Source: Corynebacterium atrinae (GTDB taxonomy: Bacteria > Actinomycetota > Actinomycetes > Mycobacteriales > Mycobacteriaceae). Taken from it: DNA of 64,000 nucleotides. Positions 43,996 to 52,327 of the stretch are shown here, piece after piece. The notes under the pieces were generated by a model that did no database searches, was not told where the DNA came from, and saw only the letters and a list, made by a program, of their open reading frames with translations. Location: assembly GCF_030408455.1 (NCBI RefSeq), contig NZ_CP046977.1, positions 558,001-622,000 on the forward strand, in the 5' to 3' direction. The translations under genes were made by a program, and so were the position numbers. Every line of letters starts with the position of its first letter. Within the stretch, counting starts at the first letter, position 1.

Positions 43996-44655
43996 ATGTG
44001 CGGACGATTTGTTCTCTTCACCACCGGCGAATCCCTCATCACGCAGGTCGGCGCCCTGCCCGGAGTCGAGGAAGTCTACGCGCCAGAAGGAACCTCCGGG
44101 GCGCGCTACAACATCGCCCCCACCCAGGTGGTGCCGCTGGTTCGTCTAAGTGAATCCCTCGCGCAGCTCGATCCCGCCCGCTGGGGCTTGCTGCCCCAAT
44201 GGAAAAAGGATGACTCCGGCCCACCGCTCTTCAACGCCCGGGGTGAGACCATCGCCGCCAAGCCCAGCTTCCGGGATGCCTTCCGGAACCAGCGAGGCCT
44301 GATCCCCATGGATGGCTACTACGAATGGCACGACAGTGGCGAGGGAAAGGTGCCCCACTTGGTCAGTTCCGGCCAGATCATGTGGGCCGCCGCACTGTGG
44401 GCAACTGGGGTCAACCAGCTGTCCTCGACGATCGTCACCACCGCGGCTATTGAGCCCCTGGACTGGCTACACGACCGCCTACCCAGGTTGCTTGCGAAAG
44501 AGGAGATCGAGCAGTGGACGCACGGCACCCCGGAGCAAGCCGCCGAGCTCCTGCATCCCACCCCCGTGGACTACTTAGCCAACCTCACGGTGCGCCCGGT
44601 TGATAAAGCAGTGGGCAACGTCCGCAACGACTACGCGGAACTATTGGGCAGCTAG
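43996..44655 (+). CDS. YedK/HMCES abasic-site crosslinking protein
   Basis: 219 residues beginning MCGRF: Cys2, exposed after Met removal, forms a protective thiazolidine link with abasic sites in single-stranded DNA. Further family residues: YNIAPTQ (38-44), RWGLLPQW, NARGET (80-85) and GYYEW with Glu110. The much longer open frame starting at 42958 is antisense to aroA. Its 3' end overlaps convergent ybaK by 15 bases. Confidence 0.93.
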   Translation: MCGRFVLFTTGESLITQVGALPGVEEVYAPEGTSGARYNIAPTQVVPLVRLSESLAQLDPARWGLLPQWKKDDSGPPLFNARGETIAAKPSFRDAFRNQRGLIPMDGYYEWHDSGEGKVPHLVSSGQIMWAAALWATGVNQLSSTIVTTAAIEPLDWLHDRLPRLLAKEEIEQWTHGTPEQAAELLHPTPVDYLANLTVRPVDKAVGNVRNDYAELLGS

Positions 44656-45129
44656 GTCGACAAAGTTAGCGCCAGTGACCTCGGCGAGGTCACCCGGAGC
44701 CAGGCCGATGTCCAGCCCACGGCGACCCCCGGAAACGTAAACGGTGCTGGCGTGGGTGACGGAGGCGTCGATAAGCGTGGGCAGCGCGGTGCGCTGACCG
44801 ATGGGGGAGATGCCACCTGGAATGTACCCGGAGGAGCGCTGCGCTTTCACCGGATCGGCCATGGTGGCTTTGGGGACGCCGAAGCCAGCGGCGGCCTTTT
44901 TCAGCGAGAGTTTCCCGGTCACCGGGACGCAGCACACGCCTAAGCCCGTCCCCGTATCCACGACGAGTGTCTTGAGGATGAGGCCTGGGTCGACATCGAG
45001 AGCAGCGGCGGCATGCTCGCCGAAGTGGTCGTGGCCGGCGTCGAAACGCTGCAGCTGATGGGGAATGCTGGCGTCGACGAGGACCTGAACTGCGGCGGTG
45101 GGGGCGCTCGCCTTCTTCTTCTTGGCCAT
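44641..45129 (-). CDS. ybaK: YbaK/EbsC-type aminoacyl-tRNA deacylase
   Basis: 162 residues from [10 protein letters not shown]; an ATG three codons upstream is equally possible. YbaK fold: [51 protein letters not shown] and [14 protein letters not shown]. Hydrolyses mischarged Cys-tRNA(Pro). It diverges from sigH with 37 bases between the starts. Confidence 0.88.
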   Translation of the reverse strand: MAKKKKASAPTAAVQVLVDASIPHQLQRFDAGHDHFGEHAAAALDVDPGLILKTLVVDTGTGLGVCCVPVTGKLSLKKAAAGFGVPKATMADPVKAQRSSGYIPGGISPIGQRTALPTLIDASVTHASTVYVSGGRRGLDIGLAPGDLAEVTGANFVDLAAQ

Positions 45130-45166
45130 GTCTGCCATTATGCACTGCTGCCCTAGAATGGTTCCC

Positions 45167-45814
45167 ATGACAGCAACAGAGCTCGCCACCCGTTTCGAGG
45201 AAGAGGCACTGCCCTTGCTCGACCAGCTGTACGGCGGTGCACTGCGCATGACCCGTAACCCCACCGACGCCGAAGACCTCGTCCAAGAGACCTTCCTCAA
45301 GGCGTACAAAGCGTTTGATTCATTCAAACCAGGCACCAACCTCAAGGCGTGGTTGTACCGGATCATGACGAATACCTACATCAACACCTACCGCAAAAAG
45401 CAGCGGCAGCCTGCGCAGAGCTGGGATGAGGAGATCTCCGATCACCAGCTCTACACCACGAGTTCCCACGATTCGACTGGCCTGGAATCAGCCGAAGTTG
45501 AAGCGCTGAAGAACATGCCTGACGGCAAGATCGCCGAGGCTATGAACCAGCTGCCCGAGGATTACCGCATGGCCGTGTATTACGCCGATGTGGAGGGGCT
45601 GGCCTACAAGGAAATCGCCGAGATCATGGGCACGCCTCTGGGAACAGTAATGTCCCGGCTGCACCGGGGAAGAAAACAACTGCGCGAGGCGTTAAAGGAA
45701 GTAGCGCAAGAGCAAGGGATTGGTCTCGACCACCCCGATATGACTGACCAGCAGGACACCCAGCAGGACACTCAGCAGGACCCTCAGCAGGACACGGAAG
45801 CGAGCACCCGATGA
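45167..45814 (+). CDS. sigH: ECF sigma factor SigH (thiol-oxidative/heat stress)
   Basis: 215 residues from the ATG at 45167 (an ATG three codons before is possible). Region 2 [31 protein letters not shown] and region 4 [44 protein letters not shown] are complete. SigH drives thioredoxin, chaperone and Fe-S genes. A -10-like TAGAAT seven bases before the ATG suggests a leaderless mRNA. The C-terminal tail is a QQDT repeat. The downstream anti-sigma gene overlaps it by ATGA. Confidence 0.95.
   Translation: MTATELATRFEEEALPLLDQLYGGALRMTRNPTDAEDLVQETFLKAYKAFDSFKPGTNLKAWLYRIMTNTYINTYRKKQRQPAQSWDEEISDHQLYTTSSHDSTGLESAEVEALKNMPDGKIAEAMNQLPEDYRMAVYYADVEGLAYKEIAEIMGTPLGTVMSRLHRGRKQLREALKEVAQEQGIGLDHPDMTDQQDTQQDTQQDPQQDTEASTR
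45749..45797 (+). repeat. 12-bp tandem repeat in the 3' end of sigH
   Basis: Four near-identical units of (A/C)CAGCAGGACAC/C encode [17 protein letters not shown]. The number of units is likely to vary between strains. Confidence 0.8.
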
Positions 45815-46083
45815 ACGCAGATCCCCACCGCAGCGGCGAAAGCTGTGACTGCAGCTGTGAGGACATCCAATCAAACTTGTGTGCCCTCTTCGACCCAGCT
45901 ACCAGCCGGGAAGAAGCTCACGTCATCCTCGCTCAGATTGCTGCTTGCCCCGAGTGTGCCGGGCGACTGCAATCCGAGCATGAGATCCGGGCCCTGCTGA
46001 AGAAGTGTTGCACTGCCGAGGCCGCTCCCGTGACGTTGCGGCAGCGTATTTCCATGGAAATCCGAGTCACGCGCTTCGGCTGA
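45811..46083 (+). CDS. rshA: Anti-sigma factor RshA with altered zinc motif
   Basis: 90 residues, ATGA-coupled to sigH. Redox-sensing anti-SigH factor. An N-terminal Cys cluster (C12-D-C14-S-C16) and CPEC (C46, C49) are present, and CC at 66-67. The zinc anti-sigma motif HxxxCxxC normally has His four residues before the first Cys of CPEC. Here it is Gln42. A His lies at 37 instead. The C-terminus [15 protein letters not shown] matches RshA proteins. Confidence 0.88.
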   Translation: MNADPHRSGESCDCSCEDIQSNLCALFDPATSREEAHVILAQIAACPECAGRLQSEHEIRALLKKCCTAEAAPVTLRQRISMEIRVTRFG

Positions 46084-46423
46084 TTCCTCGCGACGCCTTG
46101 ATCGCGACCGGAACGCTGGCCAGGCTCCAAAATCCCAGGTGGCGCTAGGCGTAGGCCGGAAAAGTGGCCTAAAAGTCGCGAGGAGGGCGTCGCGATCAGG
46201 TTGAGGGATAGAAGGGTGTTGGAGATCCATCCTCAGGACGCGATCGTGATTCTGAAACTTCAGAACCTTTGCCCGTAGCTAGGCCAGGACTGGAGCAGGA
46301 CCCAAAACCGGCACTTCCTAACAACTTCGGGGTAAAGCCCCCTTCCAAACTGGCCAAGTTGTTAGGTAGTGCGGGTTTTGATCGACTCAGGGGCTTGACA
46401 ACCTGCTTTGACCCGGAATCGAC
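46084..46423. other. Structured non-coding stretch between rshA and bL37
   Basis: 340 bases without a believable gene. Part one (46085-46200) repeats CGCGAC-containing words in both orientations: TCCTCGCGAC at 46085-46094 with its complement at 46175-46184, and TGATCGCGAC at 46099-46108 with its complement at 46189-46198, around a TAGGCC/GGCCTA hairpin. Part two (46302-46379) is a long imperfect palindrome: 22 of 24 bases pair between AAAACCGGCACT...ACAACTT and AAGTTGTTAGG...GGGTTTT. It could be an RNA gene, an mRNA stabiliser or a small mobile-element remnant. Confidence 0.55.
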
Positions 46424-46464
46424 AAAGACCGTCCATCCCTCATCGGGGTGGACGGTCTTTTCGC
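46424..46464. terminator. Bidirectional intrinsic terminator
   Basis: AAAGACCGTCCAtCCC pairs with GGGGTGGACGGTCTTT (16 bases, one mismatch) around a short loop, with T-rich ends on both strands. It can end both the rshA-side and the bL37 transcripts. Confidence 0.88.
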
Positions 46465-46480
46465 CGTTTAACGTCCTAGT

Positions 46481-46555
46481 TTAGGAGTTGGGGCGCTTAC
46501 CGTGGTTAGCGCCCTTCTTGCGGCGGTCCTTACGCTTACGACCACGCTTGCTCAT
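46481..46555 (-). CDS. 50S ribosomal protein bL37
   Basis: 24 residues, reading MSKRGRKRKDRRKKGANHGK then RPNS. This is the very short basic AURKAIP1/COX24-type protein that actinobacterial ribosomes carry as bL37. AAGGAG stands seven bases before the ATG, and the bidirectional terminator follows the stop. It lies downstream of whcE on the same strand. Too short for usual gene callers. Confidence 0.93.
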   Translation of the reverse strand: MSKRGRKRKDRRKKGANHGKRPNS

Positions 46556-46578
46556 GTGATTCTCCTTGGTGGTTGGAT

Positions 46579-46595
46579 GTCAACTTTTAGTCAAC
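46579..46595 (-). promoter_or_regulatory. Direct repeat before bL37
   Basis: On the minus strand GTTGAC-TAAAA-GTTGAC: two identical hexamers 11 bp apart, 24 bases upstream of the bL37 start. TTGACT/TTGACA also look like -35 elements, though no -10 fits between them and the ATG. Confidence 0.35.
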
Positions 46596-46678
46596 TGTAG
46601 CGGTAGGGGCTCGTCGCGAGAAAATTGGCCTGGCTCAGGTTTATGGGGCAGGCCGGTTGCGGGTGTGCGAAGCGGGTG

Positions 46679-46939
46679 TTAGACCGCGACGCGGGCGCGG
46701 CCGCGTCCGCGGTTCTTGCGACGCTTAAGTGCGCGGCGCTCGTCCTCGGACATGCCGCCCCAGACGCCGGCGTCCTGGCCGGTTTCGAGGGCCCACTTCA
46801 GGCACATGGAGGTAACGGGGCAACGGTTGCAGACAACCTTTGCCTTAGCGATCTGGGTAAGTGCAGGTCCGGAGTTGCCGACGGGGAAGAAGAGCTCGGG
46901 GTCTTCGTCGCGGCAGACTGCTTCGTGGCGCCAATCCAT
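46679..46939 (-). CDS. whcE: WhiB-family Fe-S regulator WhcE (WhiB1 ortholog)
   Basis: 86 residues from ATG after AAGGAGA. Cluster ligands Cys9, Cys37, Cys40, Cys46 (C-x27-C-x2-C-x5-C), the GVWGG turn and an Arg-rich tail (RRALKRRKNRGRGRARVAV). WhcE of C. glutamicum lies beside sigH-rshA and takes part in the stress response; WhiB1 in mycobacteria binds sigma-A and senses NO. It is transcribed toward the bL37 gene. Confidence 0.95.
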   Translation of the reverse strand: MDWRHEAVCRDEDPELFFPVGNSGPALTQIAKAKVVCNRCPVTSMCLKWALETGQDAGVWGGMSEDERRALKRRKNRGRGRARVAV

Positions 46940-47438
46940 GGGAAATTCTCCTTCAAAAGTTAGTTAAACGTTTTCAGCGCACACCATGAATAGACCGCCT
47001 GGAGGCGGTCAAAAAATCTTGCGCTAGCCACGGTGTCGGGCTCTGAGTCAACTCAGACTCCGCCTCGGTTCACGTGGCCTTAACCCCGTGGTGTGTCAGG
47101 GTTAATGGCCGGTTAAGGTGTCGGCTGTTTTTGCTACCCAGGAATAATGACACGTGAACGGTACGTGCGCTAGGGGTAAACCCCAAATTGTGCGAGACGT
47201 CACAGGGTTAGGCATGTTGTTAACTCGGCGAGGGGGTACTTGCAAGGATTTGAGGTCGTTGCAACAACTCTTCTGACCTGCGTAAATAATAATGTTTGCC
47301 GAAGCACTTTTCTCCTGGAAACGTCAAATTCTCAGGAATCGGATCGGTCAGCCAGCCCCCTCGGCCCGCTGAGGGAGGCTCCCCAGAGCTCACCCATGCG
47401 TACCCTAGGCCGTCCCCGGGCCTATAGACTCAGACACC
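46940..47438. promoter_or_regulatory. Regulatory interval between whcE and a membrane-protein gene
   Basis: About 500 bases with no credible gene; the short open frames have no ribosome site and no conserved pattern. Contents: a GACCGCC/GGCGGTC hairpin at 46992-47009 in the whcE leader; a near-palindrome CTGAGT-CA-ACTCAG at 47043-47056; TTAACC/GGTTAA repeats at 47078-47118; a CRP/GlxR-like site at 47189-47204; a small GGGGTAAACCCC hairpin at 47174-47185; and TAGACT at 47425-47430 as -10 for the 47439 gene, which would give a leaderless mRNA. Confidence 0.6.
47189..47204. promoter_or_regulatory. Candidate GlxR (CRP-type) binding site
   Basis: TGTGC-GAGACG-TCACA fits the CRP/GlxR consensus TGTGA-N6-TCACA with one mismatch. 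It is 250 bases upstream of the whcE start; in M. tuberculosis the WhiB1 promoter is controlled by the CRP homolog. Confidence 0.5.
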
Positions 47439-47870
47439 GTGACGAACCAGAACAAGCGCCCCCTCCCTCCCGCCCCTCTTCGCTGGGGAGGCGTGATCGC
47501 CATTGCACAGTCCATTCTGGTGCTGTGTTTCGCGGCATTCCTTATCTATCGGGACGTCACTGATGCCGAGCAGACCTCTTTGATTAGCGAGAACAGCAAC
47601 ATCGGCTGGGTCGGTACTGGCACCGCGATTTACCTGCTCATCATTTTCGGGGCGATCATTGCCGCCGCGATCTCCATGATGCGCGGCCGCAAGTGGGGCC
47701 GCGGCCCGGTGGCGATGTGGGAGCTGATTCTCCTGCCCATCTCCTATTACATGTTCTCGGAGGGTGCGGCGCTCGCCGGGGCACTCTCCGCCGTCTCCGC
47801 GATCGCGGCGCTAGCTTGCCTGTTTAACCGCCAGTCCGTGGAATGGGCGGCGGCCTCTTACGGTCGCTAG
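47439..47870 (+). CDS. Four-helix membrane protein of unknown function
   Basis: 143 residues from a GTG with TAGACT just upstream. Polar Pro-rich N-terminus, then four hydrophobic segments (GGVIAIAQSILVLCFAAFLIY, GTAIYLLIIFGAIIAAAI, MWELILLPISYYMFSEG, LAGALSAVSAIAALACLF). A homolog stands near whiB1 in mycobacteria. No catalytic motif. Stop overlaps convergent gene by four bases. Confidence 0.75.
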   Translation: MTNQNKRPLPPAPLRWGGVIAIAQSILVLCFAAFLIYRDVTDAEQTSLISENSNIGWVGTGTAIYLLIIFGAIIAAAISMMRGRKWGRGPVAMWELILLPISYYMFSEGAALAGALSAVSAIAALACLFNRQSVEWAAASYGR

Positions 47871-49084
47871 GTCAGTCCGACGAGGCTGCCGCCTCGCTTT
47901 TCGACGATCGCGTCTCCCGCCACATTCAGCGACACCATTCCGTCGACCGTTTCACGGTCCACCGGGATGGTTTTATCTATTTTTCCCGCGTCCCAGTCGT
48001 AGACGGCGATGCCGTCGGCGACGGGGACGAGGAGGCGATCGCCGACAGCGGCTCCCGGACCCAGGGCCCCGTCGATGACATGGGAGATCTCCAGGGTGGA
48101 AGGGTGCAGCAGGTAAAGCCGCTCGCCATCGAACCACGTCATGTGGTGCGGCAAGTCCGCCACGACCGGGGCGAAGGCGGCGGTGCTGCCGGCGGCGTCG
48201 AGAAGCGGGGATCTGGCGACGTCTCGGCGCCAGATCTCTTTGCCTTCCTCGTTGACGCCGACGAGGTGGGGCGTTTCGCCCGGCACGTAGACTGCGGCGG
48301 CCTCCTGGGCGATCGCGATGACGCGGGCGCCGGGCGAGTCCAGTTCCATCTCGTGGAGGATCTCGGGCTTGCGGGATTCCTCCGGTGTGGCCTTGAGCAG
48401 GCGCAGCCAGGGCTTACCGTCACAGACGTCAGTGACCGCCAGCAGTTCGGTCCGGGTGAGGGCCGAAGTGATGGTGCAACCCGGATTGGGCTGGAGGTTG
48501 GGCTCCTGGATACCTTCAACCTCGCCGTACTCGATGGTACGAACCAGGTCGGAGCGCCACAGTTCGAGCCGCTGGGCGGAGACAGTGCCCACCCGATCGT
48601 TGGACGAAATTCCGACGACCTCATCGGGGGCTGGGGAGCTCCGCGTGTCGTCGTACTGACCCGTTGAGGCCGTGAGCGATACGACATCCCCGCATCCTGC
48701 GTTAGAACGATAGGTGATCACCACGTCTCCCCAGGCTGCGGCCACGGCGCAGACATCGAGATCACGTTCGTAGCGCCAGACTTCGTCGCCACCGGGATCG
48801 ACAGCAACGACCGCTTGGTCATCGACGGTGATGACCAAACCACCCACCACTAGGGGCTGCCGCGAACCTGGCAGTGGCTGATCCGGACGGGCCCAATCGA
48901 GGGAGAGCTGCTCCGGGACTGTGGTGCGAGTATCTGGGGCCACGTACTCGGTGACGGCGGGGGAGAGGTGAGAGGAACGGATGGGCGCCGTGGCCCACAC
49001 GCCAGCCACGGCCAACAAGCACACAGCCGTGATGGCGCCGGTAGCGATGAGGTCTCCGCGTGTTCGACGCAGGGGAGCGCTCAT
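47867..49084 (-). CDS. Membrane-anchored beta-propeller-like protein
   Basis: 405 residues. One N-terminal helix (LIATGAITAVCLLAVAGVWA), then ~360 residues of repeating beta strands with PQQ-like propeller features (PLVVGGLVITVDDQAVVAVDPGGDEVWRYERDL, HLVGVNEEGKEIWRRDV). Located outside the membrane. It follows the helicase gene with an ATGA overlap. Similar membrane-tethered proteins occupy this locus in mycobacteria. Function unknown. Confidence 0.78.
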   Translation of the reverse strand: MSAPLRRTRGDLIATGAITAVCLLAVAGVWATAPIRSSHLSPAVTEYVAPDTRTTVPEQLSLDWARPDQPLPGSRQPLVVGGLVITVDDQAVVAVDPGGDEVWRYERDLDVCAVAAAWGDVVITYRSNAGCGDVVSLTASTGQYDDTRSSPAPDEVVGISSNDRVGTVSAQRLELWRSDLVRTIEYGEVEGIQEPNLQPNPGCTITSALTRTELLAVTDVCDGKPWLRLLKATPEESRKPEILHEMELDSPGARVIAIAQEAAAVYVPGETPHLVGVNEEGKEIWRRDVARSPLLDAAGSTAAFAPVVADLPHHMTWFDGERLYLLHPSTLEISHVIDGALGPGAAVGDRLLVPVADGIAVYDWDAGKIDKTIPVDRETVDGMVSLNVAGDAIVEKRGGSLVGLT

Positions 49085-50388
49085 CGACGGCGAGGCCTTC
49101 CGCCGCGGTTTGGGGTCCGATTAGGTCGGGCGGGGCGAGTAGCAGCGCCGCCACCGAGCACCTTGCGTGGTGGCCCGACGGTTTCGCTCGTGCCCTCGGG
49201 AATATCCAAAGCCTCAAGAAGTTCGGGAGAGGTGGAAAACCACTGCGGGGGTTCCGGCGTTTCCAATCCGAGCTCGTCATTGATGGCCTGCCACTTCGGC
49301 AGCTCGTCATAGCCGACGAGGGTGACCGCGGTGCCGGAATGCCCGGCACGGCCGGTGCGGCCGATGCGGTGGACATACGTCATCGGGTCATCCGGGGTTT
49401 GGTAGTTGATGACGTGGGTGACGTCGTCGATGTCGATGCCGCGGGCGGCGACATCGGTCGCCACCAACAGGTCGATAGTCCCCTGGCGGAAGGCGTTGAG
49501 AGACTTCTCGCGAGCCGGCTGGCCCATGTCACCGTGGACGGCGCCGACGGCGAAACCGCGCTCCGCCAGCTGTTCTGCCACTTCCGCGGCCGTCCGCTTG
49601 GTGCGTGCGAAGATGATGGTCTTGCCGCGCCCGGTCGCCTGCACGATGCGGGCGGTGACGGCGGCCTTGTCCATGCGGTGAGCCTGGAACACCACCTGTC
49701 GGGTGGTCGAGTGGGTCTGCGCCGAACCGACCTCCTCCGCACGGATGTGCACGGGCTTGGTGAGGAAGCTGCGGGCCAGGGTGATGATGGGCCCCGGCAT
49801 GGTTGCCGAAAACAGCATCGTCTGGTGCTCATGGGTCAAAGCCCGCAGGATCTTCTCAATGTCGGGCAGGAAGCCCAAGTCGAGCATTTCGTCGGCCTCA
49901 TCCAGCACCAGCACGGCCACCTGGTCAAGGTGCAATTCCCCGCGGTTGTAGAGGTCAATGAGTCGACCCGGGGTACCCACGACCACATCCACGCCAGCCT
50001 CGAGGGCCGAGATTTGCTCCTCGTAAGGGCGACCGCCGTAGATGGTGACCAGTCGGACTGGCAACTTGGCGGCTGTGCGCTCCAAGTCCTCGCCGACCTG
50101 GACCGCGAGCTCCCTGGTCGGAACGATGACGAGCGCCCGGGGAGTGCCGTCGAGTTCCTTCACGTCGGCCGAATCGAAGACCCGGTCTAGCAGCGGCACG
50201 CCGAACCCCAGGGTCTTGCCCATGCCGGTGCGGGCTTGGCCGATGAGATCAACCCCATCGAGAGCCAGCGGAAGCGTCAGCTCCTGGATAGCGAAGGTAT
50301 GGGTGATCCCGTGGGAGGCCAGCGCCTCGCAGATCTCTGCGGCCACGCCGAGCTCGGCGAAGGTCGGAGAGGAGTTTGATGCAGACAC
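49081..50388 (-). CDS. DEAD-box RNA helicase (RhlE-like)
   Basis: 435 residues. Q motif FAELGVAAEICEALASHGIT, Walker A ARTGMGKT (Met replaces the usual Ser or Thr), PTRELAVQ, TPGRLID, VLDEADEMLD, SATMP, and C-terminal HRIGRTGRAG. A basic tail (RPARPNRTPNRGGRPRRR) would bind RNA. Probably in ribosome or mRNA remodelling. Confidence 0.93.
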   Translation of the reverse strand: MSASNSSPTFAELGVAAEICEALASHGITHTFAIQELTLPLALDGVDLIGQARTGMGKTLGFGVPLLDRVFDSADVKELDGTPRALVIVPTRELAVQVGEDLERTAAKLPVRLVTIYGGRPYEEQISALEAGVDVVVGTPGRLIDLYNRGELHLDQVAVLVLDEADEMLDLGFLPDIEKILRALTHEHQTMLFSATMPGPIITLARSFLTKPVHIRAEEVGSAQTHSTTRQVVFQAHRMDKAAVTARIVQATGRGKTIIFARTKRTAAEVAEQLAERGFAVGAVHGDMGQPAREKSLNAFRQGTIDLLVATDVAARGIDIDDVTHVINYQTPDDPMTYVHRIGRTGRAGHSGTAVTLVGYDELPKWQAINDELGLETPEPPQWFSTSPELLEALDIPEGTSETVGPPRKVLGGGAATRPARPNRTPNRGGRPRRR

Positions 50389-50426
50389 ACCTTAGATACT
50401 ACGGCCTCCCGTCTATGATGGACCGC

Positions 50427-50654
50427 ATGGATATCAAGATCGGCTTTGCAGATTCTCCCCGCGAACTAGTGATCAACCTCGATTCGGACCAGGATGCGGT
50501 GGTCACCCAGGTCTACGAGGCCCTCAACGGCGACGCCGGCACCTTGCATCTGGTGGATTCCAAGGATCGTGCATACATCATCAACGTCAGCCGAATCGCT
50601 TATGTCGAGGTCGGCACCACGACCCATCGCTCCGTCGGTTTCGCCGGAGCTTAG
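50427..50654 (+). CDS. DUF3107 family small protein
   Basis: 75 residues from MDIKIGFADSPRELVI. Conserved actinobacterial protein (TB9.4-like) opposite the helicase in this order. Likely alpha/beta; no active-site motif. The longer frame starting at 50376 overlaps the helicase start. DUF3152 follows after six bases. Confidence 0.88.
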   Translation: MDIKIGFADSPRELVINLDSDQDAVVTQVYEALNGDAGTLHLVDSKDRAYIINVSRIAYVEVGTTTHRSVGFAGA

Positions 50655-50660
50655 TCATCC

Positions 50661-51557
50661 ATGGCGAAGCGTTCCCGTGAATCCCTGTTCGTGAGCTTGG
50701 CTCGCGAGCTGGGTTGGCGCGCCTACGCCATTCCCGTTCTCGTCGTCATCACCATCTGGGTCCTCGTTGACGTGTTTACCGCCCCTTCCGAAGGTGAGAT
50801 CACGGCCAACGGGGAGATGACTCCGACCGTGAGTTCCGGTTCCACGCATTCGCCGGGCAACTCCGGTCCCAACCCGGCCGATTTCCCCGCCCAGGCTCTG
50901 CCACCCACCGAGCTCCCACCCGGGGGACCTTATGCGGAGCGGGGCGATCGGACCTACCGCGTGGTGGGCACCCCCGGCATGAGGGCAGGACAGGGAACCG
51001 AGCTGACGATCACCTACGTCGTCGAGGTGGAAAACGGGGTGGACACCGCTGGTTCCGGCGGCGATGATGCCTTGTCCGCCCTGGTGGACGCCACGTTGTC
51101 TAACCCCAAGGGTTGGACCAATGATCCCCGGTTCCGCTTCGAACACGTCGCCGCCGACCAAGAGCCGGACATGCGTATCCAGTTGACCAGCGTGGACACT
51201 ACGCACGCCATGTGCGGCAGCGACCTCGAAATGGAAACCAGCTGTCACATCAAACTCGATGAGGTGAGCCACGTGGTGATCAATGAGTCCCGCTGGGTGC
51301 GGGGCGCGACGACGTATAACGGCGACCTCGGCTCCTACCGCCAGTATCTGCTCAATCACGAGGTCGGCCACGGCATCGGCTACGCCGCACACGAGGCCTG
51401 TGGCAGTAATGGTGAACTGGCCCCGATCATGATGCAACAGACGTTGAGCCTGAATAACCGTGAGCTCCACAGCTTCAACCCGGACGAGGTCTACCCGGAT
51501 AATTCCGATACCTGCGTCTTTAACCCCTGGCCCTACCCAAGGCCGGCGGTCCTGTGA
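50661..51557 (+). CDS. DUF3152 protein, metzincin-like exported hydrolase
   Basis: 298 residues. One N-terminal helix (AYAIPVLVVITIWVLVDVF), a Pro/Ser-rich stalk, then a C-terminal domain with the zinc-type motif HEVGHGIGYAAH: H233, E234, H237 and H244. Spacing to the third His is one residue longer than the metzincin HExxHxxGxxH. It also has paired Cys (CGSDLEMETSC). Probably an envelope metalloprotease; substrate unknown. Confidence 0.8.
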   Translation: MAKRSRESLFVSLARELGWRAYAIPVLVVITIWVLVDVFTAPSEGEITANGEMTPTVSSGSTHSPGNSGPNPADFPAQALPPTELPPGGPYAERGDRTYRVVGTPGMRAGQGTELTITYVVEVENGVDTAGSGGDDALSALVDATLSNPKGWTNDPRFRFEHVAADQEPDMRIQLTSVDTTHAMCGSDLEMETSCHIKLDEVSHVVINESRWVRGATTYNGDLGSYRQYLLNHEVGHGIGYAAHEACGSNGELAPIMMQQTLSLNNRELHSFNPDEVYPDNSDTCVFNPWPYPRPAVL

Positions 51558-52324
51558 CTGGGGAGCACGCGGCGGTGGTCCCTACCCACGTCATTTCCGC
51601 TTTCCAGGGAAAGGAGGGGCGACCCGAGCGCGCCGGGCACGCGTGGGACCACGGGTGGCGGATCGGTTCGACCGTCTATGCCCGTTCCGGTCGGGTGTCC
51701 ACCGGGTGGTCGGCGAAGCTGCGCACAACTCTCCAGGTGGAGGGCGTTCGCATTGCGCGTCCGATTCGTTCCACCGATGGCCGCTTTGTGGTGGCTGGGT
51801 GGAACGCCTCCACCCGGATTGATGGGGAGTTGGCCCGGCGGGTTGATGAAACGGTCGGGGTGGCCCTCCGGCTGGCGGATGCCCTGGCGGGGCAAACGCC
51901 GCCGCCCGAGCCTGAGGTGGAGGACCCGTTTGTCCTTGCGGATCGCCGTGCGTGGGAAGAGACGGCCGAGGAATACCGCCCGCTCACCGTCCCGTTGCAG
52001 GTCGGGCACGCTGATCTGTTGGCCACCACGATCTATCGCGGCACGCAGCCCCCGGCGATCACGGATCTCGTACCCTTCGGCGCGCTTCGTCCCCACGGAT
52101 ACACCGCCGCCGTGGTCATGGTTGATGGGCTCATCGCCGGAGCCGTCGACGACGCCGTCGTCGACCGTTTCCGGCATATCCCCGACATCGATCAGCTGCT
52201 CCTGCGGGCAGTTGCTTATCGACGCCACCTCAATGACCTGCACCCCGACGCGACATCGAACGCTCGTTCCCATATTCGACGGGTGGAGGATGTTCTCATG
52301 TTGAAGCTGGCTGACAAACTATAA
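51554..52324 (+). CDS. TIGR02569 family protein
   Basis: 256 residues from a GTG overlapping the DUF3152 stop (GTGA). Starts AVVPTHVISAFQGKEGRPER and continues with AWDHGWRIGSTVYARSGRVSTGW. The family is confined to actinobacteria and sits upstream of adnAB. It resembles no enzyme I can name. adnA starts 3 bases downstream, so it belongs to that operon. Confidence 0.78.
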   Translation: MTGEHAAVVPTHVISAFQGKEGRPERAGHAWDHGWRIGSTVYARSGRVSTGWSAKLRTTLQVEGVRIARPIRSTDGRFVVAGWNASTRIDGELARRVDETVGVALRLADALAGQTPPPEPEVEDPFVLADRRAWEETAEEYRPLTVPLQVGHADLLATTIYRGTQPPAITDLVPFGALRPHGYTAAVVMVDGLIAGAVDDAVVDRFRHIPDIDQLLLRAVAYRRHLNDLHPDATSNARSHIRRVEDVLMLKLADKL

Positions 52325-52327
52325 GGC

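Noticed and set aside
45749..45797. Repeats at the sigH 3' end considered as a CRISPR-like array
   Set aside because: The units are 12 bp, contiguous, in coding frame and without spacers.
47240..47563. 107-codon frame before the membrane-protein gene
   Set aside because: No ribosome site, no conserved pattern, and it runs out of frame into the real gene.
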